Shown piece by piece: positions 41,500 to 51,019 of a stretch of 64,000 nt of DNA (the stretch's first letter is position 1; the number at the start of each line of letters is the position of its first letter). Position numbers and translations under genes: made by a program. Source of the stretch: Parapedobacter tibetensis. GTDB taxonomy: Bacteria; Bacteroidota; Bacteroidia; Sphingobacteriales; Sphingobacteriaceae. Under the pieces are notes generated by a model. It searched no databases. It was not told the DNA's origin and saw only the letters and a list, made by a program, of their open reading frames with translations. The stretch lies in NCBI RefSeq assembly GCF_024704835.1, contig NZ_JAMXBE010000009.1, positions 154,779 to 218,778 of the forward strand, written 5' to 3'.

Positions 41500-43139
41500 G
41501 GTTTATCGGTTCCTTGCAGCAGCCATGGTTTGGACCATGCACTATTTTCACCCTCGGCCTGTGAATAACCAGTCCGCTCCAAGCGCTGTAATGCCGCCTC
41601 AGCGTTAGCGCGGTTGATATTGAGTTCATCTTGCATGTAGTAGAAACGAACGGGCAGTACCGAGCGCATTGCCGCTGTACCGGCTTGGAGCGCCGGATAG
41701 CCAGTGCGTCGGTAGTCGAACCAGGCTTCTGTAGCCGCAGTCCAACTGGCTATCCACTTCTGCTCAATGATTTGTTGCAACCTGCCATCATAGGCTACAC
41801 CGACTTCGTTGATGTAATCAGGATAACCACTACCTACTGTCCATGTTTCCAGCGAAGCCTTGATCCCGTTGTTGTAGTGGGTCTCTACATCGCCCACGTT
41901 CCATCCCTTCCAAGCAGCCTCTGCCAAGATAAAGAAAACCTCTGCAGCAGAAAGAAGCCTCGCCTTCAATAACGACCCTTTGGACCCCATATAAATCTCA
42001 CTGAGGTAAGAGACATGCGGGTTGTACGACTTCTGACCGGGTGTAGGGTTCAAATTATAGGCCGATGGCAATGCCGAATGGCTTGGCGGCAATCCCACAT
42101 AGTCTGGATCGGTGTCAATACGGATCCCCGCTACCACGTCGGGCGATAGTTCGCGGCGGCCATTGACTATCCGGTCTGTACCCGCAGGGAATTCGTCGCT
42201 CACCACCAGCGGTATTTCCACCGGTTTTGCCCATATAGGCAGACGGGGATCGTGGCGATGCTGCATATATTCAACCAATGTAGCACACATTTTCAATCGG
42301 CGGTAATTGCTTCCGCTAATATCGGTAAAGGTATTGGAAGGCCACGAATCCACAGCGGAAATACCTGGATATATCATCGCGGCATCATGGGCGCTTGAGG
42401 TCATGATGGGGTACTGCTCTGGATTTCCCGCAATCCGCTCGATACCGGTCCTGGCCTCGTCAGGAAGCTTTTCTGAAATGCGCATGTAGTAGCGCAGCTG
42501 CAGCGCATTGGCAAACTGCTGCCATAGGCGCGGATTACCGCCAAAATACACATCCGCGCTACCTAATATTGATTCGTATTCTTCCGTAGGCCGCGAAAGC
42601 AACGTGTTGGCAGCCTCAAGATCGGCAAGGATACCCCGGTAAATCGTTTCTTGGCTGTCGTAGGCAGGAAACAGGTTTTCGCTTCCGCCTAATTCAGCTT
42701 TAAGTGCTTGCGAATAAGGGGCATCGCCCCACAAATCGGTGATGAGGCCGAACATAAAGGATTTCATCACTAACGCTACCCCTTGGTGGAATGCCAACCC
42801 CTCTTCTTCGGCACGTTTCATCAATAGCGCGTTGTTGCGCAGGATACTGTAGTGGCTAACCCAACTTTGGCTCCCCAACCATTCGTAATCGTTATGTGAA
42901 GTAAACCAAGCATCTTTCTGCGTATGCTGCATCACGCCGGCGACGTCCTGAAATCCGAGGTCGAGATATACCTTGGCTGCCTCGGTCAATACCGTAGGCA
43001 TGATGAGGTTTGGGTTGATGGTTGCCTCATCGCTACCATTGGGATCGATGTTCAGTTCAGTGAGGTCCTTACAGCCGCTCATCACCACTAAGGCGAACAC
43101 CCAACTGAATCGTTTTGCTATTGTGTTTATTGTCTTCAT
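41493..43139 (-). CDS. SusD/RagB-family lipoprotein (SusD-like_2 type)
   Basis: 548 residues from MKTINTIAKRFSWVFALVVM-SGC, whose Cys is the lipid anchor; a longer frame to 43211 overlaps susC and is unlikely. Family marks are CKDLTELNIDPNGSDEATIN, LIMPTVLTEAAKVYLDLGFQ, RAEEEGLAFHQGVALVMKSF, LWGDAPYSQALKAE and a C-terminal helix with EQKWIASWTAATEAWFDYRR. The starch-utilisation-like lid protein binds ligand at the cell surface with the SusC protein encoded 29 bases upstream. It is followed directly by the PqaA-like gene. Confidence 0.9.
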   Translation of the reverse strand: MKTINTIAKRFSWVFALVVMSGCKDLTELNIDPNGSDEATINPNLIMPTVLTEAAKVYLDLGFQDVAGVMQHTQKDAWFTSHNDYEWLGSQSWVSHYSILRNNALLMKRAEEEGLAFHQGVALVMKSFMFGLITDLWGDAPYSQALKAELGGSENLFPAYDSQETIYRGILADLEAANTLLSRPTEEYESILGSADVYFGGNPRLWQQFANALQLRYYMRISEKLPDEARTGIERIAGNPEQYPIMTSSAHDAAMIYPGISAVDSWPSNTFTDISGSNYRRLKMCATLVEYMQHRHDPRLPIWAKPVEIPLVVSDEFPAGTDRIVNGRRELSPDVVAGIRIDTDPDYVGLPPSHSALPSAYNLNPTPGQKSYNPHVSYLSEIYMGSKGSLLKARLLSAAEVFFILAEAAWKGWNVGDVETHYNNGIKASLETWTVGSGYPDYINEVGVAYDGRLQQIIEQKWIASWTAATEAWFDYRRTGYPALQAGTAAMRSVLPVRFYYMQDELNINRANAEAALQRLERTGYSQAEGENSAWSKPWLLQGTDKPW

Positions 43140-43168
43140 TGCTTGACTATCTTTATGTGCTATAAACC

Positions 43169-46100
43169 CTAAAACGTAACCGCGAGCCTGAAACCGATAG
43201 GCATGGCCCAAGGAGTCACGTTGTACCGTTCTATCCCTTGTTTAAACTGGGTTCCACCGCCTCCTTGCCTACTGCTTTCCTGCTGGAAAGCCATCTCTGG
43301 GTCCACGCCGATTTTTGCCTTTGTCCATAAGATGATGTTACGCGTATACACGGATACTGATGCATTTTGCATCCCGAGCTTCCGGGTGAAATTAACTGGC
43401 AATGCATAAGCCAACGAAAGTTCGCGCAGCTTGATATAGGAAGCATCGAATGTAGAGGCCAGCATGAAATCCCAGGGATAATTGTTGGCATATGGGATGT
43501 ACTTTGTTCCTTCTCCGCCCAAGTTTTCAGTATATCCGACAATTTCACCCGCGTCGTTATATTGAGCGATGACTCCAGGATTGAATACTGCGAAATCACC
43601 ATAGTACACACCATCAATCAACAAAGGAAATGCGCCATATTCTACAGTAGGCCCACCCACAATATTGAACGAGTTGCCTTTAACCTGCACTAAATCATTG
43701 TTAACCAAATAGTCACGCAAGGCCTGCCCGCTGAGGCCATTCGGATGAATCAAGTTATCCAGAAACCGCTGTGTTTTCAAATCTGACTCAGAATACCGAT
43801 AGGTTTGCGACATGAAGTCACCCCCGAAACGCATATCCAACGCGGCATGGAGTGTAAAACGCTTATAACTGAGCGCGGTCTGCATGCCCATGACAAAATC
43901 CGGATTGAAGTTACCGATCTTGTTACGTGTGTTGTTGATGCGTATCGCTTGCCAAGAGCCTTGCTCGTTCAATATTGGGAATCCGTAGTAAGGTGAATTT
44001 TTGTCCTCTACCGTAACCAGCTTCGAATCATAAAGATCTCCGATTTCTTCACCTACATAGGTGCGCGCCCCTCCTCGGCCTTCCGTCCAAAAAGGGAAGA
44101 ATTCCATCCCATCGCTAAGCCGGTCGATCCTTGTGCGGTTTCTCGACCAGTTGAGGTTGACATCCCACATCCAGTTGGCTGTCTTCACCGGTGTACCACC
44201 CAAGACGACTTCTACCCCTCGACTGGATAACAGCCCCGCATTGATGTTAATGGATGAAAAACCGCTCGATCCCGGCAGTGTAATTGGGATGATCTGATTT
44301 TCATTTTCCACTTTATAGTAGTTCGCCTCAAGCCGAAGGCGGTTTTGCAGCGCGGAAACATCGATTCCAGCCTCGAACGAGGTAGCCTTTTCCGGTTTAA
44401 GGTTTGGGATCAGCAGTTCTCCCGATTTACTCATCCTGATCACATTGCCGCCCCATACACCGGCATTGCTGAGCACGTTCATTAACCGATGGGGTTCCGT
44501 ATCGTTGCCCACCTGGGCAATGCCACCCCTTATTTTCAGCAGGTTGATGTCATTCGGCAAGTTCAGGGCTTTATCGAGCAAAACACTCAAGGAAGCCGAT
44601 GGATAGAAATATGAACGATTGTCTTCCGGCAGTGTGCTGGACCAATCGTTGCGGGCCGTTAGGTCTAAATACACCATATCCCGGTAACCCACGTTGAGCA
44701 AACCATAAACACTATTTACGGCCCTTTCGGAAAGATAACTAGTGAAATCCAAGCTGGTGGGGGCAATATTGCTCAGTGTATATAGGCCTGGGGTAATTAA
44801 CCCTGCTTCATTCTTCGATTTGGTTTGTACATCGCGATTGCGCCGGTAATGGAGGTTACCCCCAACAGACCCAAGCAAACTGAATGCGCTAAACGATTTC
44901 CTATATAAAGCCAGCACATCGATATTCTGCTCCTGACGGCGCAGGTTAACAATACCATAGGCTCCCCTTGGCTCGTTGGTGTAGCTGTAGGGTACCTTTG
45001 ACTCCCGCTCTTCGCTGTACAAGTCTAGCGCATAGCGGGCCATGAAATTGAATTCCGGTGTGATCTGCCATTCCGCTTTCAGGTTCCCAAATACACGGTC
45101 GCGCACAAATGCGTTGTTTACCTCGTAGGCAAGAAAATACGGGTTGTTATAGTCATCCGGTGCCTGTGAAAGCTGCTGCACATCCTTGTACCCGTCCACC
45201 CAATAATTGCGCAGATCCAGGATGTTGATATGGGGTGAAACCTTGTAGGCCCACTCCATGGGGTTTGCCCCGCGGTTCGTGGCTGGCCGATTGTTTGAGT
45301 TGTTCCGGCTAAAATCGACCTGCGCGCTAAGCGATACATCCTTATAGAGTTCTACCGCTGAATTGATGTTCAAGGAATTCCTGAAAAGATCTGAATTGGG
45401 AATAATTCCGCGGTTGCTCATGTTGGCGTAGGAAATGCGGTAATCCATCCGGTCGTTGTTACTGGCAATTGAAATGCCGTTGGTCGAGGTAATCCCTGTT
45501 TGCACGAAATTACGGACATTATTAGGATGTGAAACCAAAGGGGTGGGGATTTTGTTGCCATTTTCATCTACAGGACTGTTCCACTGCACCGCCAGATAGC
45601 CCTTATCGAGCTCAGGCCCCATACCTGCTGCCGAACCCTCTTCGATAATGAGGCCCCCACCGGCAATTGGATTATCAGGTGTCAGCGGTATCACTCCGGT
45701 CGCAAACTTGCTGTGCATATCCAGGAATTTGTAAGGCACATCGAATACTGTATTGCTGTTTACGGAGATTGTCATCTTATTTACGTCTTTCCCTGATTTG
45801 GTGGTGATCAGCACCACGCCATTACCCGCTCGCGATCCGTACAATGCCGCCGCACTTGGCCCTTTTAAAATGGATATCTCATCGATATCATCCGGGTTGA
45901 GGCTCGCAATGGCGTTTCCATAGTCGACTCGGTTGTCGCTGCCGATTTGTCCGATATTGTTTAGGGTGTTGCCCACCGGCACACCATCGATTACAAAAAG
46001 GGGCTGGTTGTCGTTGTTCAGTGAAGTAGCCCCACGGATGACCATACTAACGGAAGACCCGGTTCCCCCCGTTGCACTGATGGCAACTCCGGGCACCCGT

Positions 46101-46849
46101 CCGGCAATACCGGTGAGCACATTCTCGTTTGCGACCCGGTTTAGGTCTTCCCCCTTTACCCGGCCCACTGCATAACCCAGTGAACGTTCTTCACGCTTGA
46201 TGCCCAAAGCCGTAACCACCACCTCATTCAGCTCATCCGAGGTGGATACCAGCTCAAAATTGACGGTGACCGATCGGCCGCCTGAGACGGCAACCTGTTC
46301 CTTGCGCTGGGTTCCGTAGGCCAGGTAACTCACCTGCACGGTGTACGTTCCATCTTGCACGGCGATGGAATACCTTCCATACTGGTCGGTAGCCGCAGTA
46401 CGACCCAGCTCAACCACCCGTATCGTTGCACCGGCCAAGGGAACCTGATCGCCATCTACCACCTGCCCTTCGATACGTCCCATTTGCTTTACGTTCTCTT
46501 TCGAGACCAGCACCAAGCCGGCATCACTTTCGATATAGGTGATAGCGGTATTGTTTAAGAGATAAGCCAAAATTGCGCTGGCTTCTGTATCTTCAAAGCG
46601 CCTGGCTTGGACTGTATAATTATTCATATCCAGCGCTTTTGCATCGTAGGCGATTTGCACGGACACGGATTTTCCAAAGCGCAGCAGCGCGTCTGAAAGG
46701 CTTTCATCATGAAAACCAATATTGATTCTACCATTCAATGCTTGGGCATTCCCCCGGTCTGCCCAAATTAGTTGAATACAAGTAAGCATGGCTACTGTAA
46801 ACAGAAAAGTCCTCATGGCGAGTCGGATAACCTTATTTTTATATTTCAT
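43169..46849 (-). CDS. SusC/RagA-family TonB-linked outer-membrane receptor
   Basis: 1226 residues. Signal peptide (MRTFLFTVAMLTCIQLIWAD-RGNA), an STN domain (about 40-115: LSDALLRFGKSVSVQIAYDA), a carboxypeptidase-like domain (IEGQVVDGDQVPLAGATIRV), the plug (ELNEVVVTALGIKREERSLG; MVIRGATSLNNDNQPLFVID; GVPVGN; ISILKGPSAAALYGSRAGNG) and the C-terminal barrel ending PIGFRLAVTF. It imports the substrate of the locus using TonB energy. Its STN domain fits control by the FecR/sigma pair upstream. The following genes, a hydrolase and a phosphatase, hint at a phosphorylated ligand. Confidence 0.95.
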   Translation of the reverse strand: MKYKNKVIRLAMRTFLFTVAMLTCIQLIWADRGNAQALNGRINIGFHDESLSDALLRFGKSVSVQIAYDAKALDMNNYTVQARRFEDTEASAILAYLLNNTAITYIESDAGLVLVSKENVKQMGRIEGQVVDGDQVPLAGATIRVVELGRTAATDQYGRYSIAVQDGTYTVQVSYLAYGTQRKEQVAVSGGRSVTVNFELVSTSDELNEVVVTALGIKREERSLGYAVGRVKGEDLNRVANENVLTGIAGRVPGVAISATGGTGSSVSMVIRGATSLNNDNQPLFVIDGVPVGNTLNNIGQIGSDNRVDYGNAIASLNPDDIDEISILKGPSAAALYGSRAGNGVVLITTKSGKDVNKMTISVNSNTVFDVPYKFLDMHSKFATGVIPLTPDNPIAGGGLIIEEGSAAGMGPELDKGYLAVQWNSPVDENGNKIPTPLVSHPNNVRNFVQTGITSTNGISIASNNDRMDYRISYANMSNRGIIPNSDLFRNSLNINSAVELYKDVSLSAQVDFSRNNSNNRPATNRGANPMEWAYKVSPHINILDLRNYWVDGYKDVQQLSQAPDDYNNPYFLAYEVNNAFVRDRVFGNLKAEWQITPEFNFMARYALDLYSEERESKVPYSYTNEPRGAYGIVNLRRQEQNIDVLALYRKSFSAFSLLGSVGGNLHYRRNRDVQTKSKNEAGLITPGLYTLSNIAPTSLDFTSYLSERAVNSVYGLLNVGYRDMVYLDLTARNDWSSTLPEDNRSYFYPSASLSVLLDKALNLPNDINLLKIRGGIAQVGNDTEPHRLMNVLSNAGVWGGNVIRMSKSGELLIPNLKPEKATSFEAGIDVSALQNRLRLEANYYKVENENQIIPITLPGSSGFSSININAGLLSSRGVEVVLGGTPVKTANWMWDVNLNWSRNRTRIDRLSDGMEFFPFWTEGRGGARTYVGEEIGDLYDSKLVTVEDKNSPYYGFPILNEQGSWQAIRINNTRNKIGNFNPDFVMGMQTALSYKRFTLHAALDMRFGGDFMSQTYRYSESDLKTQRFLDNLIHPNGLSGQALRDYLVNNDLVQVKGNSFNIVGGPTVEYGAFPLLIDGVYYGDFAVFNPGVIAQYNDAGEIVGYTENLGGEGTKYIPYANNYPWDFMLASTFDASYIKLRELSLAYALPVNFTRKLGMQNASVSVYTRNIILWTKAKIGVDPEMAFQQESSRQGGGGTQFKQGIERYNVTPWAMPIGFRLAVTF

Positions 46850-46943
46850 ATATTTGCGTACTCGATTATGTGAATTATTCGGGTTTTTTACTACAGCCAG
46901 CCGTCTGATTTGCCGTCGCTCGGCTGGCGGCAGTACTTAAATT

Positions 46944-46964
46944 GGGGGCTCTGCCCCCTTTTTT
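46944..46964 (+). terminator. G/C hairpin with T-run between fecR and susC
   Basis: gggggc-tct-gccccc followed by six T on the plus strand. No plus-strand gene ends here, so it would stop antisense transcripts. On the minus strand it lies 7 bases after the fecR stop with A's before and only AATTT after, so it may weaken read-through into susC. Confidence 0.4.
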
Positions 46965-46970
46965 CATGAG

Positions 46971-47942
46971 CTAGTAGATGGTTATTTCATGGCCTTCCCT
47001 CCTATAGTTTATTTGGTGAACGTTGCATATCAGTTGTATGGTTTCTTCCAGCGATTTATGTTGCAAAATGGTCATCGTATACCTGAAACCGCTCGCCGCT
47101 GGCAGTTCCGTTTGCAACCTTACCTGAAAGCGATTGTAAATGACCATGGCCAGTTCTTCGAACGTGGCATCTTCCAATAAAATCCGACCCTCCCTCCAAC
47201 TTCCCGCATCGGCGGCAAATAGATCAGCCTTGCTGAAAACACCACCCGTCCTATCGTACCGGATACCTTTGCCCGCCATTAATGTATCCTGTAGCTTATC
47301 GCCTTTGGCTGAAATAGCCACCTTGCCCGATTCTACCTGAATAACCGCATAAGTCAACTCGGCGTAGTGCTTTACATTGAATGCGGTGCCCAATACGGTT
47401 GTATGTAAATCGTCCATGTGGACGACGAAAGGTTTAGCAGGGTTTTTTGTTACTTCGAAAAAAGCCTCCCCGTAATCCAAGATGATCTCCCGTTTTGTCA
47501 GGAAATGCTGGTGGTCATAGCGGATTTGTGTGTTCGCGTTGAGCCATACCGTCGACTGGTCGGGCAACACGACTTTTTTCATCTTGCCAACTTCGGCAGC
47601 GAGGGTATCCATTGTCCGCTGCTCGGCCCCTGCCAGTGAAACGGACTGTCTTTTTTCAGATGTACTCCACCACAGCACGCCGAGTGCCAACGTAACGCTC
47701 GCGGCGGCCACGGATAGCCAAACACCAATACCGCGACGTACCGGCAACATGTGGACGTGGCGGGTGAGTCGCTCTTCCAAAACATGCTGTATACGCTTGG
47801 CCTTAACTTCATCATCAAGCGGTGGCACGGATTTATCGTACCCGAAGGAGTCGAACCATTCATCTACCTGTTTCCGGCTGGTCTCATCTTCCTTACCAGC
47901 TAAGTATTTCCGTAGTCGTTGCTGAAATTGACGTTTATCCAC
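46971..47942 (-). CDS. FecR-family anti-sigma factor
   Basis: 323 residues, the usual family length. Cytoplasmic N-terminus (FQQRLRKYLAGKEDETSRKQ), one membrane helix (GIGVWLSVAAASVTLALGVL), the periplasmic FecR domain (MKKVVLPDQSTVWLNANTQI; ILDYGEAFFEVTKNPAKPFV; LHTTVLGTAFNVKHY) and a C-terminal STN-like part (LEDATFEELAMVIYNRFQVR). It holds the sigma factor encoded upstream until the SusC receptor signals ligand. No repeat insertions, unlike the FecR at 22.2 kb. Confidence 0.9.
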   Translation of the reverse strand: MDKRQFQQRLRKYLAGKEDETSRKQVDEWFDSFGYDKSVPPLDDEVKAKRIQHVLEERLTRHVHMLPVRRGIGVWLSVAAASVTLALGVLWWSTSEKRQSVSLAGAEQRTMDTLAAEVGKMKKVVLPDQSTVWLNANTQIRYDHQHFLTKREIILDYGEAFFEVTKNPAKPFVVHMDDLHTTVLGTAFNVKHYAELTYAVIQVESGKVAISAKGDKLQDTLMAGKGIRYDRTGGVFSKADLFAADAGSWREGRILLEDATFEELAMVIYNRFQVRLQTELPAASGFRYTMTILQHKSLEETIQLICNVHQINYRREGHEITIY

Positions 47943-48015
47943 TTACTTGTCTGTTACGCTACAAGGGATACAGGTGAAGGGGCAAAACGTACCTTAAATT
48001 GATAAGAATATTACG

Positions 48016-48612
48016 TTAAGTAATTGTTAGGTAAGCAGCGATGACCAGCAAACCTGCAAATTCTTCGTCAGCAAATTTTTTGCGCAATGATCTGCGAAGC
48101 CGGTGGGAGGCTTCGGTGAGGTTGTTTTTTACGGTCTGTTCGGCAATGTTCAGCTTGGATGCGATAGCGCGTATGGATAAATTATCACTGCGCATTAGAA
48201 ACACAGCCCGCATCGTATCGGGCAAGGTATTAACCTGTTCATCAAGAAAGCGCTCCAATTCAAGATAGCGGCTCGGTTGATAAGGTTGAGCGCTCATGCT
48301 TTCCATGCGGTGTAACACTTGTTCGAGTACGTATGCCTTGACACGCTGAGAGGCAAAATGGTTGATGATACGGTTCTTGATAGCCTTCAACAGGTAATAT
48401 TCCAAATACTCCGGTGTAAAAGCTAGACTTTCGCGCTTATCCCATACGCGCATGAAAACATCTTGCACCACATCCTGCGCCAATGCTTCATCCTGTAAGC
48501 GCCGATAGGCCACTGCATACAAAAATTCCCAATACTTCCGAAACACCATCGTATATGCCGAAGTGTCTCCGCTACGTAAGCGGTCGAGCGTTATTGCATC
48601 TATTGCAGCCAT
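48016..48612 (-). CDS. ECF-type RNA polymerase sigma-70 factor
   Basis: 198 residues. Region 2 reads YTMVFRKYWEFLYAVAYRRL, ALAQDVVQDVFMRVWDKRES, and region 4 reads LPDTMRAVFLMRSDNLSIRA, IASKLNIAEQTVKNNLTEAS, HRLRRSLRKKF. It is the first gene of the second sigma/FecR/SusC/SusD locus and presumably its activator. A TAGCTTTG box lies 11 bases upstream, so the mRNA leader must be very short. Confidence 0.9.
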   Translation of the reverse strand: MAAIDAITLDRLRSGDTSAYTMVFRKYWEFLYAVAYRRLQDEALAQDVVQDVFMRVWDKRESLAFTPEYLEYYLLKAIKNRIINHFASQRVKAYVLEQVLHRMESMSAQPYQPSRYLELERFLDEQVNTLPDTMRAVFLMRSDNLSIRAIASKLNIAEQTVKNNLTEASHRLRRSLRKKFADEEFAGLLVIAAYLTIT

Positions 48613-48623
48613 GGAATCAGAAG

Positions 48624-48631
48624 CAAAGCTA
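48624..48631 (-). promoter_or_regulatory. -7 box TAGCTTTG before the second sigma gene
   Basis: Exact TAnnTTTG on the minus strand, 11 bases before the ATG. No clear -33 TTTG at the expected distance. Confidence 0.5.
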
Positions 48632-48700
48632 CGATGCGAATGTTAAGTGGAAGTTAAAATTTCATGTATATCGATCTCCTCGATAATCAATCGATAAAGG

Positions 48701-49438
48701 TCATTGATGCTTCTCCAAGCTGGATAACTTCGCTGCCGCCGCCTCATCCACAATCCAAATCACCTCCCCCGCTATGGGCTCAAGTAACTGCGCAGGGTAT
48801 TTTTCGGGATTGCGGGCTCCTTCCAATACCTCATACAAGGCATCTGACTTACTTTCACCATAAGTAATTACAACCATTTGCTTTGCCCGATTAATCAGCG
48901 GTACAGTGAGTGTGATGCGATGCATTTCCTGGGCTTTCAGAAAATAGGCAACAACCCATTTGTCATATTCATGCACCACAGCCGTATGCGGAAACCACGA
49001 AGCCGTATGTCCATCAGCGCCCATACCCAGCAGGATCAGGTCAAAAATCCCATCGGCGCCGAGATGAAGCTTCAATGCTTGTTCATATTGACGTGCAAAT
49101 TCTTCCGGGGACACCGTATCGGCCCACATGGGGAAGATATGCCCCCTGGAAATGGGAACATGATCCAATAGGGTTTCAAACGCCATGCGCGCATTACTCC
49201 TTTCATCATTCAAGGGCACCCAACGCTCGTCACCCCAAAAGACATATACCTGATCCCACTGTACTTGCTCCCGATACGGTGAAGCGGCTAACAATTGATA
49301 TAAACCGACAGGGGACGAACCTCCAGTCAATGCTACGGTGAAGTTTCCTTTTTTGGCTATGGCATCGTTGGCCGCTTGTATAAACAGTTGAGCCGCACTC
49401 GTATTTAATTGTTGTAAGTCGTTGAACTTCTTAATCAT
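48701..49438 (-). CDS. pgl: 6-phosphogluconolactonase
   Basis: 245 residues of the SugarP_isomerase/DevB type: FTVALTGGSSPVGLYQLLAA, YVFWGDERWVPLNDERSNAR, LILLGMGADGHTASWFPHTA (the D-G-H catalytic region) and RITLTVPLINRAKQMVVITY. It opens 6-phosphoglucono-1,5-lactone to 6-phosphogluconate in the cytoplasm, the second step of the oxidative pentose phosphate pathway. It is the last gene of rpiB-gnd-zwf-pgl, 26 bases after zwf. Confidence 0.9.
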   Translation of the reverse strand: MIKKFNDLQQLNTSAAQLFIQAANDAIAKKGNFTVALTGGSSPVGLYQLLAASPYREQVQWDQVYVFWGDERWVPLNDERSNARMAFETLLDHVPISRGHIFPMWADTVSPEEFARQYEQALKLHLGADGIFDLILLGMGADGHTASWFPHTAVVHEYDKWVVAYFLKAQEMHRITLTVPLINRAKQMVVITYGESKSDALYEVLEGARNPEKYPAQLLEPIAGEVIWIVDEAAAAKLSSLEKHQ

Positions 49439-49464
49439 TTTTTTCCTGCTTTTATGCTACACGT

Positions 49465-50967
49465 TTACGTATGCAGATTCAATGCCCAGATATGTCCTTG
49501 CCGTGCAATCAGCGCCTCGGCACTCTCTGGTCCCCAAGCCCCTGATGCATAGTTAGGGAAATCCAGCGAATCCCTGCTTTCCCAAGCCTCCAGTATTGGG
49601 GTAATCACGTCCCAAGCTTCCTCTACCTGATCCGAACGCATAAACAGGGTGGCATCCCCCCGCATCGCATCCAGTAGGAGGGTTTCATAGGCCTCTGGTG
49701 TTTGCGTAGAACACTTATCATAATTAAAGACCATTTCCGCTGGGTTAAGGCTCATGTCCAACCCCGTCTTTTTCGTGGTAAAACGGAGTCGGATATCCAT
49801 CTGCGGTTGGATATTGATCGTCAACCGATTGGGCATGAGATTACCAGCCTGGCTTTGTGAAAACGTGGAGTGCGGTACTGGCCGGAATTGGATGGTGATG
49901 GACGACGTTTTTTCCTGCATCCGTTTGCCGGTACGTACGTAGAATGGCACACCCTGCCACCGCCAGTTATCAATATAGAGTTGTACGGCAGCGTAAGTCT
50001 CCGTGTTGGAATGGGGATCTACTCCATGCTCTTCCCGGTAGCCGGGCACCTTTTTTCCGCCGATCCAACCTGAACCGTACTGTCCCCGAACAGCGTACTT
50101 ATGCACTTCTTCTTGCCGTAATCGGCGGATGGCCCGCATCACATCCACTTTGCGGTTGCGTATCTCTTCTGCTTCAAAAGAGATGGGGGGCTCCATAGCA
50201 ATCATGCACAGCACTTGCAACAAGTGGTTCTGTATCATATCACGTAGTGCGCCGGAATGCTCATAGTAGCTGCCGCGGTCTTCTACACCCACCTGTTCGG
50301 CTACGGTAATCTGTATATAATCGATGTAATTGCGGTTCCATAGGGGTTCAAAAAGTGCATTGGCAAAGCGGAATGCCAATATATTCTGTACGGTCTCCTT
50401 ACCTAAGTAATGGTCTATACGATAAATCTGCTCTTCCTGGAAAGTCCGGACCAGCAATTGATTTAGCTCCACGGCCGTCTGTTTGTTATACCCAAAGGGT
50501 TTTTCAATCACGATGCGGTCTAGCGCCGGATCCTTTGCCAGCTTGTACTTGCTGATGTTCATCGTTGCTGCTTCGATGAATTGGGGTGCAATGGATAGGT
50601 AAAACAAACGATTTGCCCGTACCCCCCACTGCTTGTCAAAGGCCTCCAATTTTGACACAAGTTGCTCGTATGCGGCCGGATCATTGATATCGGACTGGAA
50701 ATAGGATATCGCCTTATTAAACTGTTCCCATCGTTCACTGGCAGGCGTGCCATTTCGCGAAAATTCCACCAATCCGTTATGTAGGTGTTCTTTGTACTCA
50801 TCATCGCTCAAGCCGGACCTACCTAAACCAATGATGGCGAACTTGTCGGGCATCCAGCCGTCAATATATAGATTGTAAAAGGCCGGAATCAATTTCCTTT
50901 TGGTGAGGTCGCCGGTACCACCATATATCACAATCACTGTTGGGGTGACTTTTCTGCCTGCTTTCAT
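49465..50967 (-). CDS. zwf: Glucose-6-phosphate dehydrogenase
   Basis: 500 residues, the normal length. Nucleotide-binding loop [38 protein letters not shown] and the diagnostic active-site motif [13 protein letters not shown] (catalytic His in RIDHY). It oxidises glucose-6-phosphate to the lactone, making NAD(P)H, and commits sugar to the oxidative branch. It sits 52 bases after gnd and 26 before pgl in one minus-strand operon, so all three steps to ribulose-5-phosphate are co-encoded. Confidence 0.95.
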   Translation of the reverse strand: MKAGRKVTPTVIVIYGGTGDLTKRKLIPAFYNLYIDGWMPDKFAIIGLGRSGLSDDEYKEHLHNGLVEFSRNGTPASERWEQFNKAISYFQSDINDPAAYEQLVSKLEAFDKQWGVRANRLFYLSIAPQFIEAATMNISKYKLAKDPALDRIVIEKPFGYNKQTAVELNQLLVRTFQEEQIYRIDHYLGKETVQNILAFRFANALFEPLWNRNYIDYIQITVAEQVGVEDRGSYYEHSGALRDMIQNHLLQVLCMIAMEPPISFEAEEIRNRKVDVMRAIRRLRQEEVHKYAVRGQYGSGWIGGKKVPGYREEHGVDPHSNTETYAAVQLYIDNWRWQGVPFYVRTGKRMQEKTSSITIQFRPVPHSTFSQSQAGNLMPNRLTINIQPQMDIRLRFTTKKTGLDMSLNPAEMVFNYDKCSTQTPEAYETLLLDAMRGDATLFMRSDQVEEAWDVITPILEAWESRDSLDFPNYASGAWGPESAEALIARQGHIWALNLHT

Positions 50968-51019
50968 TCTTGAAACATGTTTTTAATTAAATAGTAACGA
51001 TTAGTAGCTATAATCTTCA

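Noticed and set aside
46850..46970. Possible invertible promoter between fecR and susC
   Set aside because: Short inverted repeats (gccagccg/cggctggc and the G/C hairpin) are present, but they are close together and no promoter lies between them, so they do not have the layout of a phase-variable switch.
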